DNA of 64,000 bases from Niastella vici (GTDB lineage: Bacteria; Bacteroidota; Bacteroidia; Chitinophagales; Chitinophagaceae), in the NCBI RefSeq assembly GCF_002077945.1, contig NZ_LVYD01000124.1:434001-498000 (forward strand). The letters run 5' to 3'. Below, piece by piece: positions 17,381 to 27,600 of the stretch (its first letter is position 1; every line of letters begins with the position of its first letter). Position numbers and translations under genes: made by a program. The notes beneath the pieces were generated by a model that was not told the origin of the DNA, ran no database searches, and saw nothing but the letters and a program-made list of their open reading frames with translations.

Positions 17381-18841
17381 ATGAAAGAAAAAAAACAATC
17401 TGGCGAAAAACGTTACATCGTAACTTATGTTGATTCCAAAACAGATGCAGTAACCGCATCACAAATATTGAATGTAAATGCCAACAGCGTAGCAAACGGT
17501 GTAGAATTAATGGCAACAGCTGCTGAATTTGGCGGGGCAGATGTTCTGCACCTGGATGGCATTGGTTCTACCGTTCTTAGTTTAAGCGACCAAAAAGCAG
17601 AAGAACTTAAACAGGACAACCGCGTTTTAGCCGTTGAAGAAGATGTGGAAGTGTTTGCTTTTGAAACCCTCGAAGATTATCAACATCAACAGGATGTTGA
17701 AACAGCTTCAAACGAACAGGACCCTTATTATCAATTGGTCCAGGAATATTTCAAACAGGGTTTTGAACAGGGTAAGGCCGAATCACAAAAAAGTTTCTTT
17801 GAGCAACTGCAGCAGTTCCTGGGCAACCCAAACACCAGGATCAACACGGGTAATACCAGCGGTAATGCATTTTCCAGAACTGGTAACCCGTTTACAGGCC
17901 TTCAGCAACGGACCGATTATCCATTCCCAACACCTACCACTTCGCCCTTCGCACGCCCCACACCATCCCAGCTTTTCCCCGTGCAGCCTACACCGTGGAA
18001 TATTGCCATGGTAAAAGCGCCGGCAGCATGGGCCAGAGGGCTCAGAGGCAATGGTATTAAGGTAGCAGTAATTGATACCGGTATCGCCGCTCATGCCGAT
18101 CTGGGTGTAAGCGGTGGCGCCAGTTTTGTACCTGGTCTCGCTTCTTATAATGATGATAACGGCCATGGCACCCATTGCGCCGGCATCATCGCTGCCCGTA
18201 ATAATTTTATTGGGGTGATCGGCGTTGCGCCTGCCGCCTCCTTATATGCCGTGAAGGTGTTAAACAGCGCCGGTTCGGGTATGACGAGCTGGATCCTGGC
18301 TGGTATGACCTGGGCCCGGCAAAATGGAATGAAAGTAGTTTCCATGAGCCTTGGAGCCAATGTTCCGCCCATGGTAGCTTATCAAAATGCTATTACTCAA
18401 TTAACCAATGCCGGCGTAACTGTGGTATGCGCTGCAGGCAACAACGGCCAGTCAACGACTTTCCCTTATGTGGGCGCTCCTGCCAACAGCCATCCGCTTG
18501 CCATTGCAGTAGGTGCTATTGATATCAATAAAATAATAGCCCCCTGGTCGTCAAGAGGTACACATGGCTCACCCTGGAACCCAGTAACGCTGGTGGCCCC
18601 AGGTGTTTCCATAAATTCAACTTTCCCATTCCCTGCAAGCAGTTACAAAACCCTGTCGGGCACCAGTATGGCCTGCCCGCATGTAGCAGGTGCAGTGGCC
18701 TTGATAAAACAAAAATTCCCGCTGTTTACACCGGCGCAGGTAAAAGCAAAACTGATCGTTTCTTCTTCTGACCTCGGTGTTCCGGGCAATGATCCTACGT
18801 ATGGATCCGGTTTGCTGAACTGCGATAAGGCAACGCTGTAA
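17381..18841 (+). CDS. Subtilisin-like S8 family serine protease without signal peptide
   Basis: 486 residues from the ATG at 17381. Residues about 10-92 form an inhibitor I9-like prodomain (YIVTYVD...VLAVEEDVEVF). Residues 100-205 are a Gln-rich then Pro/Thr-rich linker. The catalytic domain has Asp232 (VIDTG), His262 (GHGTHCAG), Asn354 (AAGNNG) and Ser429 (GTSMACPHVAG). No signal peptide is visible, unusual for a secreted-type S8 protease, so it may act inside the cell or leave by another route. A strong terminator follows, and a small I9-like gene lies 277 bases downstream. Confidence 0.93.
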   Translation: MKEKKQSGEKRYIVTYVDSKTDAVTASQILNVNANSVANGVELMATAAEFGGADVLHLDGIGSTVLSLSDQKAEELKQDNRVLAVEEDVEVFAFETLEDYQHQQDVETASNEQDPYYQLVQEYFKQGFEQGKAESQKSFFEQLQQFLGNPNTRINTGNTSGNAFSRTGNPFTGLQQRTDYPFPTPTTSPFARPTPSQLFPVQPTPWNIAMVKAPAAWARGLRGNGIKVAVIDTGIAAHADLGVSGGASFVPGLASYNDDNGHGTHCAGIIAARNNFIGVIGVAPAASLYAVKVLNSAGSGMTSWILAGMTWARQNGMKVVSMSLGANVPPMVAYQNAITQLTNAGVTVVCAAGNNGQSTTFPYVGAPANSHPLAIAVGAIDINKIIAPWSSRGTHGSPWNPVTLVAPGVSINSTFPFPASSYKTLSGTSMACPHVAGAVALIKQKFPLFTPAQVKAKLIVSSSDLGVPGNDPTYGSGLLNCDKATL

Positions 18842-18902
18842 AGCAAATGCATCCGCATGATATCATTCATGTGAACCGCATAGTGTGAAAAGTGAAAACG
18901 GC

Positions 18903-18945
18903 GACAGGGCCCATCCCTATAACAATCGGGATGGCTCTGTCTTTT
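18903..18945 (+). terminator. Terminator of the subtilisin gene
   Basis: GACAGGGCCCATCCC pairs with GGGATGGCTCTGTC (a few mismatches) and is followed by TTTT. Confidence 0.8.
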
Positions 18946-18960
18946 CAATTGCAAATAAAT

Positions 18961-19075
18961 CGGTTACCAGTTACCAGTTCCCCGTTACCAGGCAAAAGAA
19001 TTGAGAAACACGATAATTTGTAAAGTGATCGAAATTCAAGCCCGGGAACTGGAAACCGGGAACCGGGAACAAATA
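18961..19075. repeat. Inverted GTTACCAG / GGGAAC-rich repeats
   Basis: A run of GTTACCAGTTACCAGTTCCCC (18963-18983) is roughly the reverse complement of the GGGAACTGGAAACCGGGAACC-like run around 19042-19072. Both consist of short 8-10 base repeats. They probably form a dispersed intergenic repeat; no gene is supported here. Confidence 0.4.
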
Positions 19076-19118
19076 CTAATTTGCATAGTTCTTTTATCGA
19101 TTCCTGTAATATAAAACG

Positions 19119-19346
19119 ATGATTATGACCAAACAATATCTTGTTTCTCTGGCGCAAGACCAGGGCGCGCAAGCCGTGGAGGCGATAAAGACCGAATTGA
19201 ACAACCTGAATATTAAAATGGTTGATGAGCTGGGCGAAGTAAATGTGCTGGTGGTTAAAATTCCCGATCACGAAACTTTACAAAAGGCAAGGGCTATAAA
19301 GGGGGTGGCTGCAGTTGAAGAAGACCAGGAAATGAGGACATTATAA
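19119..19346 (+). CDS. Small stand-alone inhibitor I9-like protein
   Basis: 75 residues, cytosolic (no signal peptide). The pattern KQYLVSLAQDQGAQAVEAIKTELNNL...VLVVKIPDHETLQKARAIKGVAAVEEDQEM follows the beta-alpha-beta prodomain fold of subtilisins, and AAVEEDQEM parallels LAVEEDVEV in the prodomain of the upstream protease. It may be a free inhibitor or chaperone of that protease. It is too short for firm family assignment. The start may be ATG 19119 or ATG 19125. Confidence 0.7.
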   Translation: MIMTKQYLVSLAQDQGAQAVEAIKTELNNLNIKMVDELGEVNVLVVKIPDHETLQKARAIKGVAAVEEDQEMRTL

Positions 19347-19419
19347 TAATGGTCCGGGCAGCTTGCCTGCCAACGGGAAGCGTTCATTATCAAACATTTA
19401 ATACATAATTGGGTTGGAA

Positions 19420-19520
19420 CCGGTTAGGTTCCACTTATAACCGGAAAACGTAATTTTTCCGGATCGCGTAACTCGATTTCCGCTTACGGCACAGGGCCCC
19501 GCTTCGCGGGGCTTTTCTTT
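19420..19520 (+). promoter_or_regulatory. Structured leader with terminator-like hairpin before the TonB receptor
   Basis: Three hairpins occur in succession: GGAACC/GGTTCC near 19416-19432, CCGGAAAA/TTTTCCGG at 19441-19462, and GCCCCGC-TTC-GCGGGGC at 19496-19512 followed by TTTTCTTT. The last looks like an intrinsic terminator and ends about 20 bases before the receptor's GTG start. It either ends the I9-like transcript or acts as an attenuator for the receptor gene. Confidence 0.5.
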
Positions 19521-19538
19521 GCAAAAAATTTCGATAAC

Positions 19539-21983
19539 GTGATCAGACTTTACACCCTATTGCTCACTGCTTTACTTGCTTCTACCGGCAGCTATTCCCA
19601 AACAGCCATGCTGACTGCACCAACCAACCAGGCTGTTGCATTACCGGAAGACAAGGAAACAGGCGTTGTTCAGGGCAGCATTCAAACAACCGATAAACAA
19701 CCTGCGGCTTATGTAACCATTACGCTGAAAGGCGCCAACCGCAGCACCTATAGCAACGAAAACGGTTCTTACATCCTGAAGAATATAAAACCCGGTCAAT
19801 ATACCCTGCTGGTGACCATGGCCGGACTGGAATCAAAAGAACAGGTCATTACGGTTAAAGCCAATGAAGTAGCTGAAGTAAATTTTACCCTGGCCGAAAA
19901 TCATAAACAACTCGATGAAGTTATTGTAACCACGCACAAAAGTTTGAACACTCAGCCGGTGAACGCAGGTAAAATAGCCCTGAACCCGATGGACGTTCCC
20001 CAAAGCCTGAGCGTAATTAATCAGGGCTTGATCCGTGAACAGCAGGCCCTGCGTTTGAGCGATGTGATCCGCAATGTGAACGGCGTGTATGTTACAACAA
20101 CCCGTGGCAATGTGCAGGAAAGCTTTGGCGCCCGCGGTTATGCCCTCGGTAGCACCAACCTGTTCAAAAACGGGTTTCGCATCAACTCAACCGTTCTCCC
20201 CGAAATGAGCTCGCTCGAAAAAGTAGAGATCCTGAAAGGAAGCGCCGCCATCCTGTACGGACAGGTTGCGCCCGGTGGTATTGTAAACATGGTCACCAAA
20301 CAACCCAAATTCAACTTTGGCGGTGAAGTGTCGATGCGCGTTGGCAGCTATGACCTGTACAAACCCACTTTCGATATTTACGGCCCCATTAATTCATCCA
20401 TAGCTTATCGCGTTAATGGCACGTATGAAAAAGCCGGCAGCTTCCGCGACCAGGTTAGCAGCGACCGGTACTATGTAAACCCTTCCCTGCTGTTCAAGCT
20501 GGGCAAACGCACCGAAATTATAGCAGAAGGCGATTACCTCTATAATAAATTCACACCCGATTTTGGCATTGGCAGCATCGGCGACAAAAATATTCCCGAT
20601 GTGCCCCGCTCCCGTTTTATGGGCACCCCCTGGCAATACAACAAGATCTGGCAAACAACCAGTACGCTTACGTTAAAACATCAGCTGTCGGCCAACTGGA
20701 AAATCAACACCTCTTACTCGTACCAGAATTATAAAAGAGATTACTATGCGGTAGAACGCATACAGGCCGATAGCACCGGAAAATGGAAAAGACCGCTGGG
20801 CAGAATTTATACCACCGAAAAATTCTATGCCGGTCAGTTTAACCTGATCGGAAAATTCAATACAGGCCAAATTGAGCATAACCTGCTTACCGGTATCGAC
20901 GCTGACCGCACCGTTACGTTCAACAACGACTATGACGTTACCAATCAGATCTACGACTCTATCAATGTGCTGGACCTGGGAAAATATGCAGCCCGTACCG
21001 ATATACCCGTAGCTACCGCCATCAGGGAACGGCTGGCGCCGGTGAACCGTTTTGGCGTATTTGTACAGGACCTCATTAAGCTGTCGCCTACATTCAATTT
21101 ACTGGCCGGTGTAAGATGGGCGTATGTTGAAACCCGTGGTATTGATTCAACCAACCTCACCAATGGCACTAAAGTAACCGGCGTAACCAGATACGATAAA
21201 GCCTTTTCGCCCCGCTTTGGCCTGGTGTACAAACCATTCAACTCCACCTCATTCTTCGTAAGCTATTCAAATTCCTTCAGCACCAATACCGGTCAGGACA
21301 TCTATGGCAAAGCGATAAAACCTTCGCTTATTGACCAATATGAAGCGGGTGTAAAGAACCAGTTCATGAATGGCATGCTGTCGGCCAACGTTACTGTTTA
21401 CCGCATCAAGAATAACAACCTGGCGCAAACAGCTCCTTATACATTGGATGGCAAGCAAAATTCAAACACCAATATCAAAATGCTGGGCGGTGAAACCACC
21501 AGCGATGGTGTTGAAGTAGACCTGGCCGCATCTCCATTGAACGGACTAAACATTACAGCCGGTTACAGCTATAACTATATGCGCTACACTAAAACCGACA
21601 CCACCGTGGGCAGTTTTAAAACCGGTGAGCGCCTGGTAAATAACCCGGCCCACACGGCCAACGGAAGCATCTTCTATACATTTGGAAAAGGTGCGTTGGA
21701 AGGGTTGAAAGTTGGTACCACCATCGTTTACATTGGCGACCGCGTTGGCGGCTGGAACAGCGATGTTACCAAAACCAATCCGGTTACCTACCGCGACCGC
21801 CGCATTTTCGTAAGCGGTTTCACTACCATCGATCTGTCGGCCGGTTATACTTTCAAAAAAGTGGCTGTACTGGCAAAGGTTTCGAACCTTACCAACACGT
21901 ATAACGTTTATGTACACGAGAACTACAGCATCAATCCCATTCCGCCTGCTCAATTCTCGGCAACTGTGAGTTACAAGTTCTAG
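19539..21983 (+). CDS. TonB-dependent siderophore-type outer membrane receptor
   Basis: 814 residues from a GTG start, with a signal peptide ending GSYSQ (residue 21). A carboxypeptidase-regulatory-like domain (about 48-118: GVVQGSIQTTDKQPAAYVTITL) precedes the plug (PMDVPQSLSVINQGLIREQQ, LKGSAAILYGQVAPGGIVNMVTKQP) and a 22-strand-type barrel ending NPIPPAQFSATVSYKF with terminal Phe. The plug motifs are those of ferric-siderophore receptors. It stands alone with no FecIR genes adjacent; regulation may involve the structured leader. Confidence 0.9.
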   Translation: MIRLYTLLLTALLASTGSYSQTAMLTAPTNQAVALPEDKETGVVQGSIQTTDKQPAAYVTITLKGANRSTYSNENGSYILKNIKPGQYTLLVTMAGLESKEQVITVKANEVAEVNFTLAENHKQLDEVIVTTHKSLNTQPVNAGKIALNPMDVPQSLSVINQGLIREQQALRLSDVIRNVNGVYVTTTRGNVQESFGARGYALGSTNLFKNGFRINSTVLPEMSSLEKVEILKGSAAILYGQVAPGGIVNMVTKQPKFNFGGEVSMRVGSYDLYKPTFDIYGPINSSIAYRVNGTYEKAGSFRDQVSSDRYYVNPSLLFKLGKRTEIIAEGDYLYNKFTPDFGIGSIGDKNIPDVPRSRFMGTPWQYNKIWQTTSTLTLKHQLSANWKINTSYSYQNYKRDYYAVERIQADSTGKWKRPLGRIYTTEKFYAGQFNLIGKFNTGQIEHNLLTGIDADRTVTFNNDYDVTNQIYDSINVLDLGKYAARTDIPVATAIRERLAPVNRFGVFVQDLIKLSPTFNLLAGVRWAYVETRGIDSTNLTNGTKVTGVTRYDKAFSPRFGLVYKPFNSTSFFVSYSNSFSTNTGQDIYGKAIKPSLIDQYEAGVKNQFMNGMLSANVTVYRIKNNNLAQTAPYTLDGKQNSNTNIKMLGGETTSDGVEVDLAASPLNGLNITAGYSYNYMRYTKTDTTVGSFKTGERLVNNPAHTANGSIFYTFGKGALEGLKVGTTIVYIGDRVGGWNSDVTKTNPVTYRDRRIFVSGFTTIDLSAGYTFKKVAVLAKVSNLTNTYNVYVHENYSINPIPPAQFSATVSYKF

Positions 21984-22010
21984 CTCTATACATTGATCAA
22001 TGACCAATAA

Positions 22011-22042
22011 AAAAAGGTCCCGGCATGCCGGGACCCTTTTTT
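22011..22042. terminator. Bidirectional terminator
   Basis: GGTCCCGGCATGCCGGGACC (22016-22035) is a perfect palindrome flanked by an A-run and a T-run, and serves the converging TonB receptor and TlpA-like genes. Confidence 0.9.
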
Positions 22043-22065
22043 ATTGGAATTATATCAGCAACCGG

Positions 22066-23208
22066 TTACTGTTTTACGGCAAACAGTTCTTCCAGTTTGG
22101 CATCGAGGTCTTCACCACGCAGATTTTTACCAATGATCTTACCCGTGGGATCAATCAAAAAGTTCTGCGGTATTGACCTGATCAGGTATTTTTTGGCTAC
22201 CGCATTATCCCAGAATTGCAGGTCCGATACCTGCGTCCATTCCAGGCTATCCTTTTTGATGGCTGCCACCCATGCATCTTTTTTATTGGGCTGGTCGAGC
22301 GAAACGCCTAAAACAGTGAAATTTTTATCCTTGTATTTATTATAGGCCATCACCACATTGGGGTTTTCTTTACGGCAGGGGCCGCACCACGAAGCCCAGA
22401 AATCGAGCAATACATATTTGCCTTTGAAATCGGATAATTTCACCGGCTTGTCATTCACATCATTCTGGGTAAAATCAGGCGCCATGGCCCCAATGGCGAG
22501 CGCCTTTTGCGCCTCTATATCATTCGCCAGTTTTTGACCCCGTTTAGTGGCCTGTACTTTGGCAGAAAGACTTTTGAAAAGCGGTGCTGCTTTTTCATGA
22601 TCATTATTTTCACTGGTAACTTCCAACAACGCATCGAGGCTTATATATGAATCAGGATGTTGTTGAATGTAGGCATACTTTTGTTTTTCCCTTTCTTCCA
22701 TGGTTTGGCCGGCTACACTCATAAGGCCATCCCTGAATGCGGCATCATTCTTTTTTTCGGCAGGCGCCGCTAAATAAAGGGCATCCAGCGAATCAATGAT
22801 CTTCTGCGCCGGGGTTAACACCTTCGCCTTGTACAGCACGTATTCCTTATTAATGGCGCCGCCGGTGAGCGTGGCCTGTTTCACATTATCGGTACCGGTA
22901 AATTCCATCTTTCCTTTTTCGAGGTATACACCCGTTAAATCGGCCGTTCTGTTCATTTGCGGCCCCGCGCCCGTATGATCGAGTACCAGGTAGGCTTTAA
23001 CAGGTTCTGTAATGTTGCCTTTAAACGACCAGATGCCATCTTTACCAACTGCAGAATCCATTATTCGCTTTTCATCCTGTTGGTAAATCAGGTAAGCCTT
23101 CCAGTCATTTTTTAGCTTTGACAATTTTACCGTTACACTAAATGGAGTACTTTGTGCGGTGGCCAGTAAAGGGAGCAGTGCCATCGCCACGATCATGTTC
23201 TTTTTCAA
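22066..23208 (-). CDS. TlpA-like thioredoxin-fold lipoprotein/periplasmic protein with DUF4369 domain
   Basis: About 380 residues. TTG at 23208 gives LKKNMIVAMALLPLLATAQ, a good signal peptide; TTG 23235 or ATG 23196 are alternatives. The N-terminal domain (about 25-130) is DUF4369-like and the middle is helical. The C-terminal redoxin domain has FWASWCGPCRKENP, with a CxxC pair, and the later RSIPQNFLIDPTGKI (cis-Pro region). It is the last gene of the sigma/FecR/SusC/SusD cluster, starting just downstream of SusD. A role in periplasmic thiol chemistry connected to the transporter is inferred. Confidence 0.88.
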   Translation of the reverse strand: MKKNMIVAMALLPLLATAQSTPFSVTVKLSKLKNDWKAYLIYQQDEKRIMDSAVGKDGIWSFKGNITEPVKAYLVLDHTGAGPQMNRTADLTGVYLEKGKMEFTGTDNVKQATLTGGAINKEYVLYKAKVLTPAQKIIDSLDALYLAAPAEKKNDAAFRDGLMSVAGQTMEEREKQKYAYIQQHPDSYISLDALLEVTSENNDHEKAAPLFKSLSAKVQATKRGQKLANDIEAQKALAIGAMAPDFTQNDVNDKPVKLSDFKGKYVLLDFWASWCGPCRKENPNVVMAYNKYKDKNFTVLGVSLDQPNKKDAWVAAIKKDSLEWTQVSDLQFWDNAVAKKYLIRSIPQNFLIDPTGKIIGKNLRGEDLDAKLEELFAVKQ

Positions 23209-23237
23209 TGAAGTTTTTGTTTTTAATTTTAACAATA

Positions 23238-24677
23238 TTAATAACCGGGATTAGGTGTTAAATTGGTATTTAATATAATATCGTCGGGATTAATTGGCCA
23301 CAGTGACATATAGCTCTTCCAGGTAGTTCCTTTCTGTTGCGCCGCCACTGTCATTACTGCATCAATGGTGCCGGTCCTTTTCAGATCAAAAAAACGGTTC
23401 CCACATTCTGTGAACAATTCCACCCTTCTTTCGGCAGTAACAGCGCTGATGAGCTCATCACGGGTACCGGCAGTTGTTGCCGGCAGTCCGGCCCTTGTTC
23501 TTATCATATTCAGATCGACCTGGGCACCCCCGGTATTCTCCTGCCGGGCACGCGCTTCGGCCCGTATCAGGTACATTTCGGCCAGTCGCAATAATACCGT
23601 TTTTTCGGCGCCACCAGTAGCAGATTTATATTTATTAGGGAAATAATAAGTGATGGACGGCGTTGTGGCAGATGCTGCAACGGTTGTTGACCGTACCCAG
23701 TTGGTAAATCGCTGGTCATTTGTCTCAAATGCATTGGGGAGTGCAGGGTTCATGGCTACCAGCGTCCAGGCAGAAAGGTCCTCGGGCGGCGTTATAGTGG
23801 CCGGCATGGCATTGTTGTACATACTGTATTCGTACGTTTTTTCATCATTATTTGTTGCCAGCGCCCAAATGGTTTCTTTACTTTCTGTTAAAAATGTTTG
23901 ATCCGGGGCTTCCAGTTTATAGGCTCCATTATTAATAAGCGCAGCGGCATGTACTTCGGCACTGTCCCACTTCCCGGCAAATAAAAAGGCCTTGGCCAGC
24001 AACGCAGTAGCTACCGCCCGGTTGGGCCTTACCCGGTAAGTGGACGTGGTACCAAAACCATCTTTATAATCAGAGCTCAATAAGCTTTTTGCCATCCGGC
24101 AATCTGCAATGATCTGATCGTACACCTGGCTTTGCGGCGCCCGGCTCAGTTTGCTGTTCACGGTAAAATCACTCGTGAGCGCCAGTGGTACATCACCATA
24201 AATATTCACCAGGTTAAAATACAGGAAGGCCCTTAAAAAATAACACTCGCCCAACCATTGGTCTTTGTAATACAAATAGGCCGGTGTGCTTTTAATGCCT
24301 TCAATGTTGGCATTAACCACATAGATCTTGTTGTACAGATCGCTCCAGTACCCGGTATTTTTTGTAGTAAGTGCATCATTATAATATACCTGATTGGTAA
24401 CGCTACTGGTAGCCACCGGTTTCAGTTCGTCGGTAAACAACCCCATCAGGTTTCCCAGGTTTGACGAACTGCCTCCTGAAAAAGGACCGGATCCGTTCAG
24501 GCTGAAATAACTGCCCGTTACAATGGCAGAGATGGAATTGTCAGAAACAAAAGCATCATCACCGGCAATGGTGCCAGCGGGCAATTGTGTATTGTTGAGG
24601 TACTTTTCGCACCCGGATATCAGTGATACCGACAATACCAATATGGTAAGCGTATGAGATATAATTTTCAATTGCAT
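23238..24677 (-). CDS. SusD/RagB family nutrient-binding lipoprotein
   Basis: 479 residues. Lipobox LISGC (Cys23) after a hydrophobic leader. SusD features include the early YLNNTQLPAGT, WLGECYFLRAFLYFNLVNIYGDVPL (TPR helix), RPNRAVATALLAKAFLFAGKW, LLRLAEMYLIRAEARAR, and the terminal LWPINPDDIILNTNLTPNPGY. It is the surface partner of the adjacent SusC. No glycoside hydrolase is linked, so the ligand may be a peptide or other polymer. Confidence 0.93.
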   Translation of the reverse strand: MQLKIISHTLTILVLSVSLISGCEKYLNNTQLPAGTIAGDDAFVSDNSISAIVTGSYFSLNGSGPFSGGSSSNLGNLMGLFTDELKPVATSSVTNQVYYNDALTTKNTGYWSDLYNKIYVVNANIEGIKSTPAYLYYKDQWLGECYFLRAFLYFNLVNIYGDVPLALTSDFTVNSKLSRAPQSQVYDQIIADCRMAKSLLSSDYKDGFGTTSTYRVRPNRAVATALLAKAFLFAGKWDSAEVHAAALINNGAYKLEAPDQTFLTESKETIWALATNNDEKTYEYSMYNNAMPATITPPEDLSAWTLVAMNPALPNAFETNDQRFTNWVRSTTVAASATTPSITYYFPNKYKSATGGAEKTVLLRLAEMYLIRAEARARQENTGGAQVDLNMIRTRAGLPATTAGTRDELISAVTAERRVELFTECGNRFFDLKRTGTIDAVMTVAAQQKGTTWKSYMSLWPINPDDIILNTNLTPNPGY

Positions 24678-24696
24678 GGTATTATTTTTTCAGGCT

Positions 24697-27600
24697 TTAT
24701 AATGATACATTGATGCCGGCGGTGAATACCCGCATAGGCGGAATGGTGGCTGCGTCGAGGTTTTCGGGATCGAGCCCGCCATACTTTGAAACAGTAAGCA
24801 GGTTTTGCCCCTGCAGGTATACCGACATATCCTTTATGTGCAGCCTTTTAAGATAACCGGGTTTCAGGGCATATCGTATGCTTACATTCTGCAACCGGGC
24901 ATATGTTGCATTGCTGTAAGCGCCGGTACTTTCCTGAAACAACATATGCCGCGCCCATTGGCTGAACAGCTCGGTACTTACCCGGGGCATATCGGTTATA
25001 TCGCCCGGCTTTTGCCAGCGGTTCAACCATTGGGTTCCGCCATTGAGGCCTATATAGCCAATAGGATATCCTGTTTGTGCCAGGAAGTTCTTCCCTACCC
25101 GGCTGGTGTAAGCGATCGAAAAATCGAATGATAATTGTTTATAAGAAAATGAGTTCTGCACCCCGCCATAGTATTTCGGCGCCAGGTCAAGGAATTCGGT
25201 TTTGTCGTCGTTGGTAAGGCCGCCCACGAAATCATCCTTTTTTCCACTGGCGTCGGTAAAACTGTAATAACCGGTTTGCGGATTAATGCCTTCGTATTTG
25301 TACAACAGCACGCCGGTCACCGGTTTATTAATGATATACGCTTTATCAAGCACCTTGTGTTCGGGTAGCCTTATGAGCTTACTGCGCGGGATAGAAATAT
25401 TGACGCGGGTTGACCAGTTGAAATCCCGGGTTTTAACGTTGGTAGTATTTAACGCCAACTCCCAGCCGCTTGTTCTGATGCGCGCAGCTGAATTAATAGG
25501 ATAGCCGCTAAAGCCGGTCACTGTAGGAAGCGACATACTGATCAACTGGTTACTGGCTATATTCCGGTAAAAATTTCCTTCCACATAAATGCGGCCGTTC
25601 AAAAAGCCCAGCTCCAGCCCGATCTCGGAGTTCTTATTTTTTTCCCAGCTCAGGTTTGGATTGGTGAGCGAAGAAGTGGTGAGCCCGTTTTTTCCCTGGT
25701 ACGACCCATTTATAATACTATAGGTTCGCAAATAGGAAAGATCGCCAACCGCATCGCCGCCTACCACACCGGTGCTGGCCCTTAATTTACCGTAACTTAA
25801 AAATGGGAGATTATCCTTTATCAATTTTTCTTCACTGAAGATCCAGGCCAGGGCCACCGAACCAAAATTGCCGAACTTCTTTCCCGAGCCAAACTTTGTA
25901 CTGCCATCTCTTCTGGCATTCAGGTTGATGATATATTTCTGGTCCCACGAAAATTTTGCCACTGCATGAAATCCCAGCGCCCGGTAGGGTGTTTCGGTAT
26001 ACTCAGCTGTAACGGTGGCGCCGGCTGAAGGATTACTGAGCAATGCATCGGAAGCAAAACCCACCCCATGGATCATATCGGTATACTTTAATTGATTGTC
26101 GAGTATGCCCCCGGTCTTCAGGTCCAGGTCGCCCCTGCCTCCCACCTTGATGTTATACTCTGCATAAGGCGAAAAAGTGACCGTGCGCACATCATAATGA
26201 TGGAATTCACTATGGGATTCTGCAGCGGCGTTGACGTAGGTAGGCGCTTTTGTAGTGGTTGGATAGCCCATAAACTCCTTGCTGAAAATTTCGCTGTAAG
26301 CGATAATGGAACGAAGCGTGAGGTGTTGCACCGGTTTGTACGACATGGTAAAATTGGCCAGCAGGTTATTGGTGATATTTTTATAGGTCCTGTTTATATC
26401 ATCTGCCAGGTCATTGCTTCCTGTTTCCCAGTTAATGCTGCCATCGGGCGAAAACAGGGCCGGTGCGTTGGGCGCGGCATAAATAATGCTTGAAGAAAAA
26501 TCGGTAGGCACCATATTATTCACAGCCGAGAGATAACTGCCCGAGATCGAAAAGCTGAGCTTATTGTCGGCTGAGTTGGTATTCAGCGAGAACCGGATGG
26601 AACCATTTCTCGATTTTCCTTTGTGCCGTTGAATATTGCCATTGTCCTTAAAGCTTGCATTGATGAGGTAGCTGGCATATTTGGTACCCCCCATATAATT
26701 GACGCTGGCATTGGTGGTTTGCGCACGGCCACCCAGCAGGTCTTTTTTATAATCGTTGTACTTACTTTCGGGCCAGGTGCCATTCAGATCTTTATCAGCA
26801 GCAGTAACCGTGAGCCCATCATTTTTTATGGCTTCCCGGCGAATGGTGAGGTATTGTTCTGTGTTCATCAGCTTTACCGTTGAGCCCAGCACCGACGTAC
26901 CGGTATATACATTGGCGCTTAACGACGAAGCTTCGCCCAGCCTGGCTTTTTTGGTAGTGATCAGTATTACGCCATAAGCGCCGCTTGAACCGTATAAAGC
27001 CGTAGCGTCTGCATCTTTTAAGATATTAATGCTTTCAATATCCTGCGGATTTATAAAATTCAACCCGCTGCCACCCTGCAAAAAACCAACGGTGCCATAG
27101 CTGCTTGTCGACATAGGCAAGGTACCGCCGGGATATCTTACGCCATCCACCACAATCAATGGTTGCGGCGCCCCGGCCTGAAAATTAGCGGCCCCGCGCA
27201 ACCGCAAATTGAAGGCGCCATCGGGTTGCCCCGTTACCTGCTGTACAAATAATCCAGGCGCATGCCCCTGTACGGCTTCCAGTACATTATTAACCGGGTT
27301 CTTTTCAATATCTTTTGCAGTGATGGTAGTAACATCGCCGGTATTCATGCGCTTGGTGGTGGTGCCATAAGCAATTACCTGAACCTGGTTCAATTCGTTG
27401 TTGCTTACAGTAAGTGAAAAGGAAACCGCCTTTTGGGCGATCATCCCAGCTGTTATACTGATCTCGCGGGTATCGTACCCTATATACGAGATCACCATCA
27501 GGTCGCCTTCACCGGCTTTTATGGTAAAAGCGCCTTTGGCATTGGTGCTGGTTGAATACGCCGTTCCTTTAATTACAATAGAAGCGCCCCGCAACGGGCG

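Noticed and set aside
18945-19271. 108-codon minus-strand frame over the repeat region and I9-like gene
   Set aside because: It overlaps the better supported plus-strand small gene and consists largely of the repeat; no family resemblance.
19347-19538. Known riboswitch (cobalamin, TPP) before the TonB receptor
   Set aside because: The conserved cores I know for these classes are not seen; only generic hairpins are present.
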